Shown: piece after piece, positions 9,498-17,319 of the stretch
Position numbering within the stretch: the first letter of the stretch is position 1
Layout: the number at the start of each line of letters is the position of its first letter
Source: JAIVJG01 sp964236735
Lineage (GTDB): Bacteria; Acidobacteriota; Blastocatellia; Pyrinomonadales; Pyrinomonadaceae
DNA length: 64,000 bases
Assembly: GCA_964236735.1 (NCBI GenBank)
Contig: CAXSFM010000013.1
Coordinates: 1-64,000, forward strand
Direction of reading: 5' to 3'
Position numbers and translations under genes: made by a program
Notes under the pieces: model-generated
Told to the model about the DNA's origin: nothing
Database searches by the model: none
The model's input: only the letters and a program-made list of their open reading frames with translations

Positions 9498-10517
9498 ATG
9501 CCTGAACATGTAAAGGAACTTGACCTCTTGATTATCGGCGCGGGGCCTGCCGGTCTGTCCGCCGCTGATGCCGCCGCGCGCGAAAAGTTAAACTATCTCG
9601 TCATCGAAAAGGGACTCATCGCCGACACCGTCTATCATTATCCGGTCGGCCTCACCGTCTTCTCGACGACGAACGAGCTTGAATTACGCGCGGGCACTTT
9701 GAAACCATGCCGCGAGAAACCGACGCGCGAGGAATTGCTTAACTACTACGTCCGTTTCGCGCTCGACGAAAATTTACATATCAACACGGAAGAAGCCGCG
9801 ACACGCATCGAGCGTGCTGGCAGCGACGGCGCGGCGGCTGGCTTCATCATCCACACCTCGCGCGCGAAATATGCGGCGGCGCGCGTGCTCGTCGCGACCG
9901 GCGGGATGGCGCGCCCGCGCCGGCTGAATGCGCCGGGCGAAGACCTGCCCAAAGTTTCGCATCGCTTCATCGAAGCCTTCCCGTATGTCCGTAAAGACGC
10001 GCTCGTCGTCGGCGGCGGAAACTCTGCCGCCGAGGCCGCGCTCTTTCTCGCCGAAGGCGGCGCGCGAGCCACGCTCGCCATCTGGCGCGCGGACTGGGAG
10101 AACCGCGACCCGAAGCAGGGCTGCATCAAACACTGGGTACGCGAGCCGCTCGAAAGACAGATTGAAGCCGGGCATCTGCGCGTCCTGCTCTTCACGGAAA
10201 TTGAAGAAATCGGCGCAGGCTTCGTCCGTGTCGGGACGGATGCTGGCGCGTCGGAGACTCTCGCCAACGACGCCGTCTTCGTCCTCATCGGCAGCGACGC
10301 AGACCTCACGCTCCTGCGTGATGCCGGCGTCCGCATCACGCGCGCCGGACTCGCGGACATTCCCGCCTACGACCCCGCGACCTATGAGACGAACATTCCC
10401 GGCCTCTACGTCGCCGGCCACTTCACGCACTCGCGCCACATCAAAGAAGCCATCGCCGTCCCGCGCCGCATCGTGCCCATCATCGCGCAGTCTTTGAAGA
10501 CCGTGCAGCCTGCTTGA
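9498..10517 (+). CDS. ypdA: YpdA-like FAD/NAD(P)H-dependent disulfide reductase
   Basis: 339 aa. Starts with an FAD-binding Rossmann motif (LLIIGAGPAGLSAADAA) and carries the NAD(P)H motif VVGGGNSAAEAAL in the middle. The segment YHYPVGLTVFSTTNELEL and the PTREELLNYY box are characteristic of YpdA, the proposed bacillithiol disulfide reductase. No CxxC is visible at the usual thioredoxin-reductase position, as in YpdA. The role in bacillithiol metabolism is known for Firmicutes; that this bacterium makes bacillithiol is inference. I use the ATG at 9498 because the upstream 14 codons from 9456 are not conserved in character. The gene is monocistronic. Confidence 0.85.
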   Translation: MPEHVKELDLLIIGAGPAGLSAADAAAREKLNYLVIEKGLIADTVYHYPVGLTVFSTTNELELRAGTLKPCREKPTREELLNYYVRFALDENLHINTEEAATRIERAGSDGAAAGFIIHTSRAKYAAARVLVATGGMARPRRLNAPGEDLPKVSHRFIEAFPYVRKDALVVGGGNSAAEAALFLAEGGARATLAIWRADWENRDPKQGCIKHWVREPLERQIEAGHLRVLLFTEIEEIGAGFVRVGTDAGASETLANDAVFVLIGSDADLTLLRDAGVRITRAGLADIPAYDPATYETNIPGLYVAGHFTHSRHIKEAIAVPRRIVPIIAQSLKTVQPA

Positions 10518-10574
10518 TTCAAATGTAGAGTGGGTCAGTTATGAAATTGGGGGGTGAGACAGGGGGAAACAAGA

Positions 10575-10677
10575 ATCTCACGCAAAGGCGCACAGGAAGA
10601 GGCCAGGAAAGCACGAAAGATACAGCATCGCTCAAGCTCTATGCGCTCTGCTGTGCACCTTTGCGTCTTTGCGTGAC
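10575..10677. repeat. Inverted repeat with word near acgcaaaggcgc
   Basis: Left arm tctcacgcaaaggcgcaca at about 10575-10593 is matched by tgtgcacctttgcgtcttt then gcgtga at about 10653-10676. The spacer is about 60 nt. It lies in the 280-bp space between ypdA and the hicB-like gene; no credible protein is encoded there. Confidence 0.75.
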
Positions 10678-10797
10678 TGACTTGTTCTTTTCTATCTTTG
10701 AAACTGACCTACTACCAAAATCCCTGCTACTTGCCGCCTAGCACGTATTGCCTCTCTGTGTGCTACATCCTTAAAGTAAGCGAGAGGTGCAAATGTG

Positions 10798-11013
10798 ATG
10801 AGATACGCCGTCATTGTCGAGGAAGGTGAAAATAGCTTTGGCGCGCATGTGCCGGACTTGCCGGGCTGTGTTGCCGTCGCCGAGTCGAGAGCCGAAGTCT
10901 TGGAGCTAATTCAAGAAGCCATCGAGTTTCACATCGAAGGCTTGCGCGCCGACGGTCAACCTGTTCCAGAGCCTTCTTCCAGCATCGAGTATGTCGAAGT
11001 GCGCGCCGCCTGA
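10798..11013 (+). CDS. HicB-like (UPF0150) antitoxin-type protein, solitary
   Basis: 71 aa. The sequence RYAVIVEEGENSFGAHVPDLPGC, then EAIEFHIEGL and GQPVPEPSS, is the compact RNase-H-like fold of HicB antitoxins. No DNA-binding tail is present. The gagaggtg ribosome site lies about 9 nt before the ATG at 10798; a GTG in frame at 10795 is the other option. No HicA toxin (a short dsRNA-binding-like protein with a conserved His) is found on either side, so this is a lone HicB. Such orphans are common and their role is unsettled. Confidence 0.85.
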   Translation: MRYAVIVEEGENSFGAHVPDLPGCVAVAESRAEVLELIQEAIEFHIEGLRADGQPVPEPSSSIEYVEVRAA

Positions 11014-11228
11014 CACGCTTCAGCTCTCCCCGCCGCATCCTGCCCTTCATCGCGTAATCCTGACGCGCGACTGTTTGATTCCTACCCGACCGCTAACCCT
11101 AAACTGTTGAGGACAGATCGCTTGCCGCTCTCTCACGTATCTCTCGCGACTTGACGCCGACGCCGTTTCGATCTTAGATCGTGCCCGTTTCGGAGTCGTT
11201 CCAGGCGCGCGTGCAGCAAGAGAGGTTC

Positions 11229-11588
11229 ATGTCTTTAGCCCGTCCCGTTGATTCTCAATTCGCGGAAGAAATGTTGTGGGAAGCGGAGCCGCAGATGCCT
11301 CACCCCGTTCCAAGTTCTGTGTTTGAAGATGCGAGTCACGGCCTGCGTCTGTATCAGGGCGACGCGCTGGAGCTTTTGCGTCAGGCCAAGAGCGGCATCT
11401 TCGATTTAATCTTCGCAGACCCGCCTTACTTTCTCTCGAACGACGGCATTACGTGTCAGAACGGCAAGATGGTCAGCGTCAACAAGGGCGTGTGGGACAA
11501 GGCGACGACGTTCGAGGAGATGCACAAGTTCAATCTCGTGTGGTTGGAAGAGTGTCGCCGCCTGCTCAAGCCGAACGGCAGCCTGTGA
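11229..11588 (+). CDS. DpnA-type DNA adenine methyltransferase, N-terminal part, ended by an in-frame TGA
   Basis: About 120 aa. It carries the catalytic motif IV in FDLIFADPPYFLSNDGITCQ, followed by KMVSVNKGVWDK and the ECRRLLKPNGSL segment. This is the front half of a beta-class N6-adenine methyltransferase like M2.DpnII (DpnA), which modifies GATC. The frame then meets TGA at 11586-11588, exactly where homologues have a tryptophan (NGSLW or NGTxW). The next codon is GTG and the same frame continues as the back half of the enzyme. The start is ATG 11229 with aagagagg just upstream; a GTG at 11181 is in frame too. Either a nonsense mutation, a base-call error, or a split enzyme made by termination-reinitiation. 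Confidence 0.8.
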   Translation: MSLARPVDSQFAEEMLWEAEPQMPHPVPSSVFEDASHGLRLYQGDALELLRQAKSGIFDLIFADPPYFLSNDGITCQNGKMVSVNKGVWDKATTFEEMHKFNLVWLEECRRLLKPNGSL

Positions 11589-12308
11589 GTGACGGGCACG
11601 TCGCACAACATTCACAGCGTCGGGTACGCGCTGCAAACGCTCGGCTACAAAATCCTCAACGACATCGCCTGGTACAAGGTCAACCCGCCGCCCAATCTTT
11701 CGTGCCGCTACTTCACGCACGCGACCGAGACGATTATCTGGGCGCGGCGCGACCCGAAAGCGCGTCACACGTTTCATTACGCCGAGATGAAGCGCGAGAA
11801 CCGCGACAAGCAGATGCAGTCGCTCTGGCACATCAAGCCGCCCGCCCCGCGCGAGAAGCGTTACGGCAAGCACCCGACGCAGAAACCCGAAGCGTTGCTC
11901 GACCGCATCATCCGCGCCTCGACGAACCCGCACGAACTCGTCCTCGACCCCTTCTGCGGCAGCGGCACGACCGGCGCGGTCAGCGCGCGTCTCAAACGCC
12001 GCTTCGTCGGCTTCGAGATGGACGCCGCTTATATCGAATTAGCAAGCAAACGTATGGAGGATGAGATTGTGTTACGCGACCAGCAAAAGAGCCTCGCCTT
12101 TGATGAGTCTGTAACTGTTGGGGGGGGGGGGGGTTACGGATGGCTAACCTTTCCTTCTACGAAACTCATTACGGCATTACCTGTGCTGACGCTGCTTTTG
12201 AAAAATTCGTCGGCACGCTGGAAAGCTATTTTGATGCGGACTACTACGTCGGGTGGGACAAGATTTACAAAAGGATTGAGGAATTCCGTCCTGAACTACA
12301 CTTATTAA
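11589..12308 (+). CDS. DpnA-type DNA adenine methyltransferase, C-terminal part
   Basis: Same frame as the upstream half, resuming at GTG directly after the TGA. It contains VTGTSHNIHSVGYALQTLGY, the conserved NPPPNLSCRYFTHATETIIW block, KHPTQKPEALLDRII (motif X), the AdoMet-binding motif I in LDPFCGSGTTGAV, and GFEMDAAYIELASKRM. The order IV then I defines the beta class. Natural homology ends near 12100; past a run of 14 G (12120-12133) the present frame reads through about 55 unrelated codons to 12308, overlapping the restriction gene. One G fewer would stop the protein at 12147 after VTDG. One G more would fuse it in frame to the restriction enzyme. Confidence 0.78.
   Translation: MTGTSHNIHSVGYALQTLGYKILNDIAWYKVNPPPNLSCRYFTHATETIIWARRDPKARHTFHYAEMKRENRDKQMQSLWHIKPPAPREKRYGKHPTQKPEALLDRIIRASTNPHELVLDPFCGSGTTGAVSARLKRRFVGFEMDAAYIELASKRMEDEIVLRDQQKSLAFDESVTVGGGGGYGWLTFPSTKLITALPVLTLLLKNSSARWKAILMRTTTSGGTRFTKGLRNSVLNYTY
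12120..12133 (+). repeat. Homopolymeric (G)14 tract at methyltransferase/restriction enzyme junction
   Basis: Fourteen consecutive G lie 6 nt before the ATG of the DpnII-like gene and inside the end of the methyltransferase frame. Runs this long are prone to slipped-strand mispairing and are the usual basis of phase-variable R-M genes. The tract also sits where a Shine-Dalgarno element would be. A sequencing or assembly artefact in the length is possible. Confidence 0.85.
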
Positions 12309-13096
12309 ACTCGCTCTGCGGCGCGAATGATAAAGAGAAGATCGCGCGTCGTCTCTTGGTTGATTATCCAAAGGTAGTGACGGCGCTGCCACTGTTGATG
12401 GCTTGTCGCAAGTCTGTACAACTGATGGACGAGTCGAGCGAAGCGCAGGTTATCACGTATGACTTCCCGAAAAAGACAGGCGCGCTCACTCAGGCAGAGA
12501 TAGAACACTACGTTCGTTTTCTCTGTTCATCGCGGCTGACAGAACTATTGGAACGCATCAAATCCGTGCCGGATTATGTGACAGGTGTTGAAGTCGGGAT
12601 GGACACGAACGGGCGTAAGAATCGCGGCGGTAATTGCGGAGTGAAAGCAATCCAGCCTTTCGTAGAACAATCGCTGAATAATCTTCCATCAATACGATCT
12701 AAATCTGAAGCGACCTATGCTTTTTTAAGATCGCAACGCTGCATTCTTCCCGAAACATTCCGCGATGAAAGATGGGACTGGGCATTCTGGACTACTGATT
12801 CGCCGCGACGGTTCACAGTGATGGAAGTTAATCACTACGGCTCAGGCGGCTCTAAGTTGAAAGCGATTGCGCGCGACTACATTGGAAGACAAAAGGCTCT
12901 CGACGCGGCGGGCGTAGGTTTTATCTGGATCACGGATGGACGTGGATGGCACAAGTCCCGTCGCCCTTTGCGTGAAGCATTCGACGTCGTCAAATACCTT
13001 ATCAACATTCACCACGCCAAAGACGGGCAGCTTGAATGGGCTTTGCGCCGCTCGCTTCGCCTCGACATTAAAGGGCGGAAAGAACACGCCGCATAG
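12140..13096 (+). CDS. Type II restriction endonuclease, DpnII/MboI family (GATC)
   Basis: 318 aa, close to the usual DpnII-family length of about 290-320. Diagnostic segments are YFDADYYVGWDKIYKRI near the N-terminus, VTGVEVGMDTNGRKNRGG in the middle, and a C-terminal block VMEVNHYGSGGSKLKAIARDY followed by FIWITDGRGWHKSRRPLREAFD. The E-V-N strand with the preceding acidic residue forms the probable PD-(D/E)XK-type centre. Family members cut before the G of GATC. The ATG lies 6 nt after the G tract and overlaps the methyltransferase frame. The gene is intact, which is striking beside a broken partner. AT content is above that of the surrounding housekeeping genes. Confidence 0.9.
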   Translation: MANLSFYETHYGITCADAAFEKFVGTLESYFDADYYVGWDKIYKRIEEFRPELHLLNSLCGANDKEKIARRLLVDYPKVVTALPLLMACRKSVQLMDESSEAQVITYDFPKKTGALTQAEIEHYVRFLCSSRLTELLERIKSVPDYVTGVEVGMDTNGRKNRGGNCGVKAIQPFVEQSLNNLPSIRSKSEATYAFLRSQRCILPETFRDERWDWAFWTTDSPRRFTVMEVNHYGSGGSKLKAIARDYIGRQKALDAAGVGFIWITDGRGWHKSRRPLREAFDVVKYLINIHHAKDGQLEWALRRSLRLDIKGRKEHAA

Positions 13097-13145
13097 TTTA
13101 TACTTCCCGCGCTCAAAGTTTTTACGATTGTGAGGCGCGGCGACG

Positions 13146-13883
13146 ATGAAGCAACACGAAGCGGTGATGCAGGCGATGCGCGAGAACGGCGGGTACGCGA
13201 CGCTCGGACATCTCTATCGCACTGCCACCAAAATAGACGGCTCTCACTGGGGAACCAAAACGCCGTTCGCGAGCATCCGCCGCATCGTCCAAATCTACGA
13301 AAAAGATTTCTTCAAAATCAGGCCGGGACTCTGGGCGCTCACTTCCGAGCGCGAGACGGTCTTGAAGCAACTCAGTCTCGATGCTAACGCGCGGCCTCTC
13401 CATAGCGAAGAGTTCAACCACAGTTACTATCAGGGGCTGCTCATCGAGATCGGCAATCTCAAGAACTACCAGACGTTCATTCCGCGTCAGGACAAGAACA
13501 AGCAGTTCCTCAAACGTAAGCTGGCCGACATCTCCACGCTACAGGAATTTCATCCCTTCACTTACGACACGCTGTTGAGACGCGCGCGAACAGTTGACGT
13601 GTCGTGGTTCAACGAGAGGAAGTTGCCCAATTCCTTCTTCGAGGTCGAGCACTCGACGGACATTCAGAACTCCCTGCTCAAGTTTCGCGACTTTGAAGAT
13701 TTCCGCATCAAGTTTTACATCGTCGCCGATAACGCACGCCGCAGAGAATTTAACGATAAGATTGCGCGCACGGCCTTCGCTCCTGTCCGCTCCGAAGTCA
13801 AATTTCTCGAATACGAAACCCTCTCTGACTGGCACACTAAGGTTTCCGCAATGGCATATCTGGAGAGAAACGCTGGTTTTTAG
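13146..13883 (+). CDS. HARE-HTH protein with probable nuclease-like C-terminal domain, R-M associated
   Basis: 245 aa. Residues 1-75 match a HARE-HTH winged helix (HEAVMQAMRENGGYATLGHL, then TPFASIRRIVQ, then FFKIRPGLWAL), a module known from ASXL/HB1 proteins and some restriction enzymes. Residues 85-245 include NSFFEVEHSTDIQNSLLKF, then FRIKFYIVADNARRREF, which has the look of a PD-(D/E)XK-like strand pair (E-x-E on one strand). The gene begins 49 nt after the DpnII-like gene on the same strand, so it is probably part of the same operon, as accessory nuclease, specificity or control protein. The nuclease idea is inference. Confidence 0.6.
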   Translation: MKQHEAVMQAMRENGGYATLGHLYRTATKIDGSHWGTKTPFASIRRIVQIYEKDFFKIRPGLWALTSERETVLKQLSLDANARPLHSEEFNHSYYQGLLIEIGNLKNYQTFIPRQDKNKQFLKRKLADISTLQEFHPFTYDTLLRRARTVDVSWFNERKLPNSFFEVEHSTDIQNSLLKFRDFEDFRIKFYIVADNARRREFNDKIARTAFAPVRSEVKFLEYETLSDWHTKVSAMAYLERNAGF

Positions 13884-14358
13884 CGCAAAGCACATATCAA
13901 AGATAAGCAAGACAGAACCTCAGAGATAATCTCCAAACAGGTTTTAATGCAATGGAGCCTATTGCTATAATAAACGATTTTTGTGCGGCTTATCAGGCAG
14001 TTTCCGATGCAGTGGATCTTGATGGCGTCATCACTGCGAGAATGTTGCAAGACAAGATAAAATAACTCTTGACATCACAATCAGCTAAGAAGTAATCTTC
14101 GCCCGCTCAAGCATGGAATGCGCTTTACCCTCGCAACGGCCTTAAAGAACACGCTCCATAGTCGCATTACCACAATCAATCTTTGCGTAACAACCAGTTA
14201 GTGCCGAACGCTGGCTCACGAGCGCACTTTTCTTGACAGCCTTACTAGCGCAAGCGGCAACTCTCTAACATCACTTAAACCTTGTTCTAACGGTTCATCG
14301 CAATTTTTCAAGAGGAGTCCAGGCTTCCCTCATATCACGGTTCTTCAGAAGGTGCTAA
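13884..14358 (+). other. Gene-free stretch after the DpnII-type module
   Basis: 475 bp, AT-richer than its surroundings. It holds a possible 37-aa frame at 13952-14065 (MEPIAIINDFCAAYQAV...) with no clear ribosome site. Near 14114-14164 a frame reads WNALYPRNGLKEHAP and stop, reminiscent of the end of the DpnII-like protein (EWALRR...GRKEHAA and stop). That could be debris of a second copy. The ATG of the following gene has aaggtg just upstream. Confidence 0.4.
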
Positions 14359-17319
14359 ATGAAAGAATCTCTCCGTACCGCAAATACTTTTTCGCCGAGA
14401 TTCGTGAAGTTGACGGCCTGCTATGTTCTCGCTGCGCTGCTACAGGCTTCGATACTCCCAGCCCTTACATATTCGGCGATAGGTCAGGTCGTCCCTGTTC
14501 AGAAAAAGAAGCAGAAAGCCACCCCGGACACACCCGGCAAGGAAGTTACTCCAACCACTGCTACTCATCCACAGACAGATGGTACAGGTGCGACAAATAG
14601 CGAGGCCGGCGCAGATGGGCAGAAGACCGGCGAGCAGTCAAAAGAAAATTCGACCACTAAACCCGAAACTCCTGTAACAAAAATTTTGGCAGATCAGTTT
14701 GAAATCGGGCCATCTCAACAAGTCTCGCGTGGCACTGACACAGCACTTACTATTACAAGTAAAGGGTGCCCAGATAATAATAATAAATTTCCTGACGATG
14801 CTGATCAGGTAATTACGTCAGACGTTAGAAGTAAGTTGGAGAAGGAAGGCATAACCCTTACACCTGAGAAGATAGAACAAACTCCATGTATTTTCAGAGT
14901 CAAGATTACGGTTTCGCCCGCTGCGCCCTCGAAGGTAGATATTACACTCGCCCTAAAAGACAATAAAGAAACGACTATTACGCTTACTATCACAAAAGAA
15001 GAGCCATTACCGCCCCGCCCGATTCCGCCCGGACTAACGCCGCAGGTAGATGTTATGTGGAGGGTTGTGCCGCAGAAGATCGTCAAAGATAATTTTGGCA
15101 CTCACGTAGGGAAACTCTTTTATTGTCTCGAAGTCATTATCGGCAACAATTCCGGCTACGATTTGCAGGTCGCCGCCGTTGGCTTTGATGTAGGTCCATT
15201 AGGGGATGCCACAAAGTCAATGGCGGAATTACTTAAAAAGTCTTACCAAGAGACGGATGCGATTGGTGAAGTTTTACTTAACGCGGCACAAGCAAAAGCT
15301 AAGGCTGCCACAGATACAGCGATGGCTGCGCACGAAAAGGGACTTCGTGACCTGAAAGCTGAAGCACTCGTGTTAAAGAGTAGCGACACACTGCAACCGA
15401 CGGAGAAGGAGATGGATGAGGCTTGTGCAAAGGACGCTGACTGCATAAAGCTGGAGAAGAGATTCGCCGAGGCGCGTAATCGGGCTATCATTTCGGGGAG
15501 AGAAGCTGAGAGCATAAATCAGGAGGCAGATGAAGTAAGCAAAGCGCAACGCTTCACCGCCGCAGCATTGCTCGCCAGACGTAACGAATTGGCTGCAAAA
15601 TCAAAAACGATCTATCAGAACAATATCCCTACTAGCGCCTACAGAATGACGCGCGGCTCGCTTGAACACGGCCAGTTCTGGAGCGTGCGCAATCTAGGTA
15701 TCAATGGTCTCCGGGCATTCGGCCCGTTCCTGACCGGCTTCACGCCCTATTTTCGTGCCCTTAACCGCCAGAAGAATTATTCTGAAGCGATTAATATCAT
15801 TAGTAACCCGCTGGAAAAAGGTTTTGAGTTGGTTGTACCTGACGAAACTATTTCCCAGTTGCAGAGACTGGACGAACAAATCCTGCGTGATGGCCTGATT
15901 ATTCAGAATAACCGCCAGATGATTACGCATACCTTTATGCCCAAAGATAATCTCGGTCTTGACAAAAAGATGCGAGACGATCCTTTGATGGTAACACTTG
16001 CGCTCGGCAGTCTGACCATCATCGGCAACCAAATTGAATATCGTAATCGGATCAGCGTGACCTCCGGTAACACCGGCGAGGTCATCCCGCCACCTGTTGT
16101 TAGTGCATATGATAAGGAGTTTCCATTAGGTACAGACGTTCAACAGGTGATTACTATCACAGGTACGAATCTTGCCGATGCCATGCTCAAATCCGATGAC
16201 CCGCAGAACATCATCGTCACCAAAGACACTAATACTAATACAAGTCTGACGGCGCATCTTGAAGTTAAGGACACCACTTCTCTAGGTTCGCACACCCTCA
16301 ATCTGACGACTCCGCGCAGTACGGCTCCGCTCAACATCACTATTACCCAGCCCTTGCCACAGGTGGATGCAGCGAGCTACAAAACCTTGAAGAATTCTGA
16401 AGACAAGGATGTTACGCTCCTGTCGCTCCCCGAAAAAGAGACGCCATATCTGAAGGTGAAGTTAACGGGGCGTTTCCTACAAGGCGCAAAACTGACGGCG
16501 GTTGGCGATAACCCATTAACTGTCAAAGATATTGAAGTCACACCTGACGGCAGGTCGCTGACGATGACACTTGTTGTTCCGACGGGCACGAAAGCAAGTA
16601 ACAACTATCGCTTTCAGCTGCACAACGAGAAGAATCAGACAAAAGACGAAGCTCATCAGATTGTTATCAAGGTCACACCTCGCAGTGTTCCGCAAATTGG
16701 AAGTGGAAACGCTTCCGACGCGACTTCTGGACAGATTCGCTATGGCGAAGACGGTAGCGCAAGCCCGCCGACTGAAAACCCGGACAAGGATGTTGATGTG
16801 CCTATCATTATTGATGGCGACAGGCTGAATGATACGAAAATTCAACCTCCGGCTGTTTCTGATGGTTCCGATGTCAAATTCGGGGCGACGATTACGAGCC
16901 AAACACCAAAGAAGATTAAGGCCGTTATCAAAGTACCAAAACAGGCGCGTGCTAAAGATAAAGATTATGTGTTTCAGTTAGTTGATGCTGATAACAATAC
17001 CGCGTCGTTCGTTTTCAAGCTCAACAAGCAGCAGCAAATCTCTATTGATCAGCCTGCGCCTTTCAAAGTGAAGGAAGGCTCAAGCGTACCCCTCGTTCTA
17101 ACAGGCAAGAATCTGGAAGGTGCTAGCGTTGTGGATGGCAGTGTAACCAAGGACTGGTCGGTCACGAAAGATTCTGATGCCACTAAGTCTGACAGTAAAA
17201 AACTAATTCTTATTGTCAAAGCACCGACACCTTTCACCACTGCCGCGCCGTTAACCTTTAAGATGAAAAACTTAAATACCGATGTGACAATCACTGTCGA
17301 GGTGACACCAGACAAATAG
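14359..17319 (+). CDS. Large exported protein with coiled-coil and Ig/IPT-like repeats, function unknown
   Basis: 986 aa. An N-terminal signal/anchor (FVKLTACYVLAALLQASILP) precedes a Lys/Thr/Pro-rich low-complexity stretch to about residue 110. Residues 230-300 are a conserved-looking beta region (VDVMWRVVPQKIVKDNFG, FYCLEVIIGNNSGYDLQVAA). Residues 305-410 are Ala/Glu/Lys-rich and probably coiled coil. Residues 580-986 look like four tandem beta-sandwich units of 90-110 residues, each with a line like ITITGTNLADAML, LKVKLTGRFLQGAKL or VPLVLTGKNLEGASV, which resembles IPT/TIG domains. Start ATG 14359 has aaggtg upstream. I do not recognise the family; a surface or periplasmic role is inferred. 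Codon use is visibly less GC-biased than in the core genes, suggesting acquisition. Confidence 0.75.
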   Translation: MKESLRTANTFSPRFVKLTACYVLAALLQASILPALTYSAIGQVVPVQKKKQKATPDTPGKEVTPTTATHPQTDGTGATNSEAGADGQKTGEQSKENSTTKPETPVTKILADQFEIGPSQQVSRGTDTALTITSKGCPDNNNKFPDDADQVITSDVRSKLEKEGITLTPEKIEQTPCIFRVKITVSPAAPSKVDITLALKDNKETTITLTITKEEPLPPRPIPPGLTPQVDVMWRVVPQKIVKDNFGTHVGKLFYCLEVIIGNNSGYDLQVAAVGFDVGPLGDATKSMAELLKKSYQETDAIGEVLLNAAQAKAKAATDTAMAAHEKGLRDLKAEALVLKSSDTLQPTEKEMDEACAKDADCIKLEKRFAEARNRAIISGREAESINQEADEVSKAQRFTAAALLARRNELAAKSKTIYQNNIPTSAYRMTRGSLEHGQFWSVRNLGINGLRAFGPFLTGFTPYFRALNRQKNYSEAINIISNPLEKGFELVVPDETISQLQRLDEQILRDGLIIQNNRQMITHTFMPKDNLGLDKKMRDDPLMVTLALGSLTIIGNQIEYRNRISVTSGNTGEVIPPPVVSAYDKEFPLGTDVQQVITITGTNLADAMLKSDDPQNIIVTKDTNTNTSLTAHLEVKDTTSLGSHTLNLTTPRSTAPLNITITQPLPQVDAASYKTLKNSEDKDVTLLSLPEKETPYLKVKLTGRFLQGAKLTAVGDNPLTVKDIEVTPDGRSLTMTLVVPTGTKASNNYRFQLHNEKNQTKDEAHQIVIKVTPRSVPQIGSGNASDATSGQIRYGEDGSASPPTENPDKDVDVPIIIDGDRLNDTKIQPPAVSDGSDVKFGATITSQTPKKIKAVIKVPKQARAKDKDYVFQLVDADNNTASFVFKLNKQQQISIDQPAPFKVKEGSSVPLVLTGKNLEGASVVDGSVTKDWSVTKDSDATKSDSKKLILIVKAPTPFTTAAPLTFKMKNLNTDVTITVEVTPDK

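Noticed and set aside
10541..10741. 66-codon frame downstream of ypdA
   Set aside because: It is made of the inverted repeat at 10575-10677 read through; no coding signal.
12120..12133. Pure sequencing artefact as the only explanation of the G run
   Set aside because: Its exact place at the junction of two R-M genes, where 13 or 16 G gives a natural end of the methyltransferase, makes a biological tract more likely, though length error cannot be excluded.
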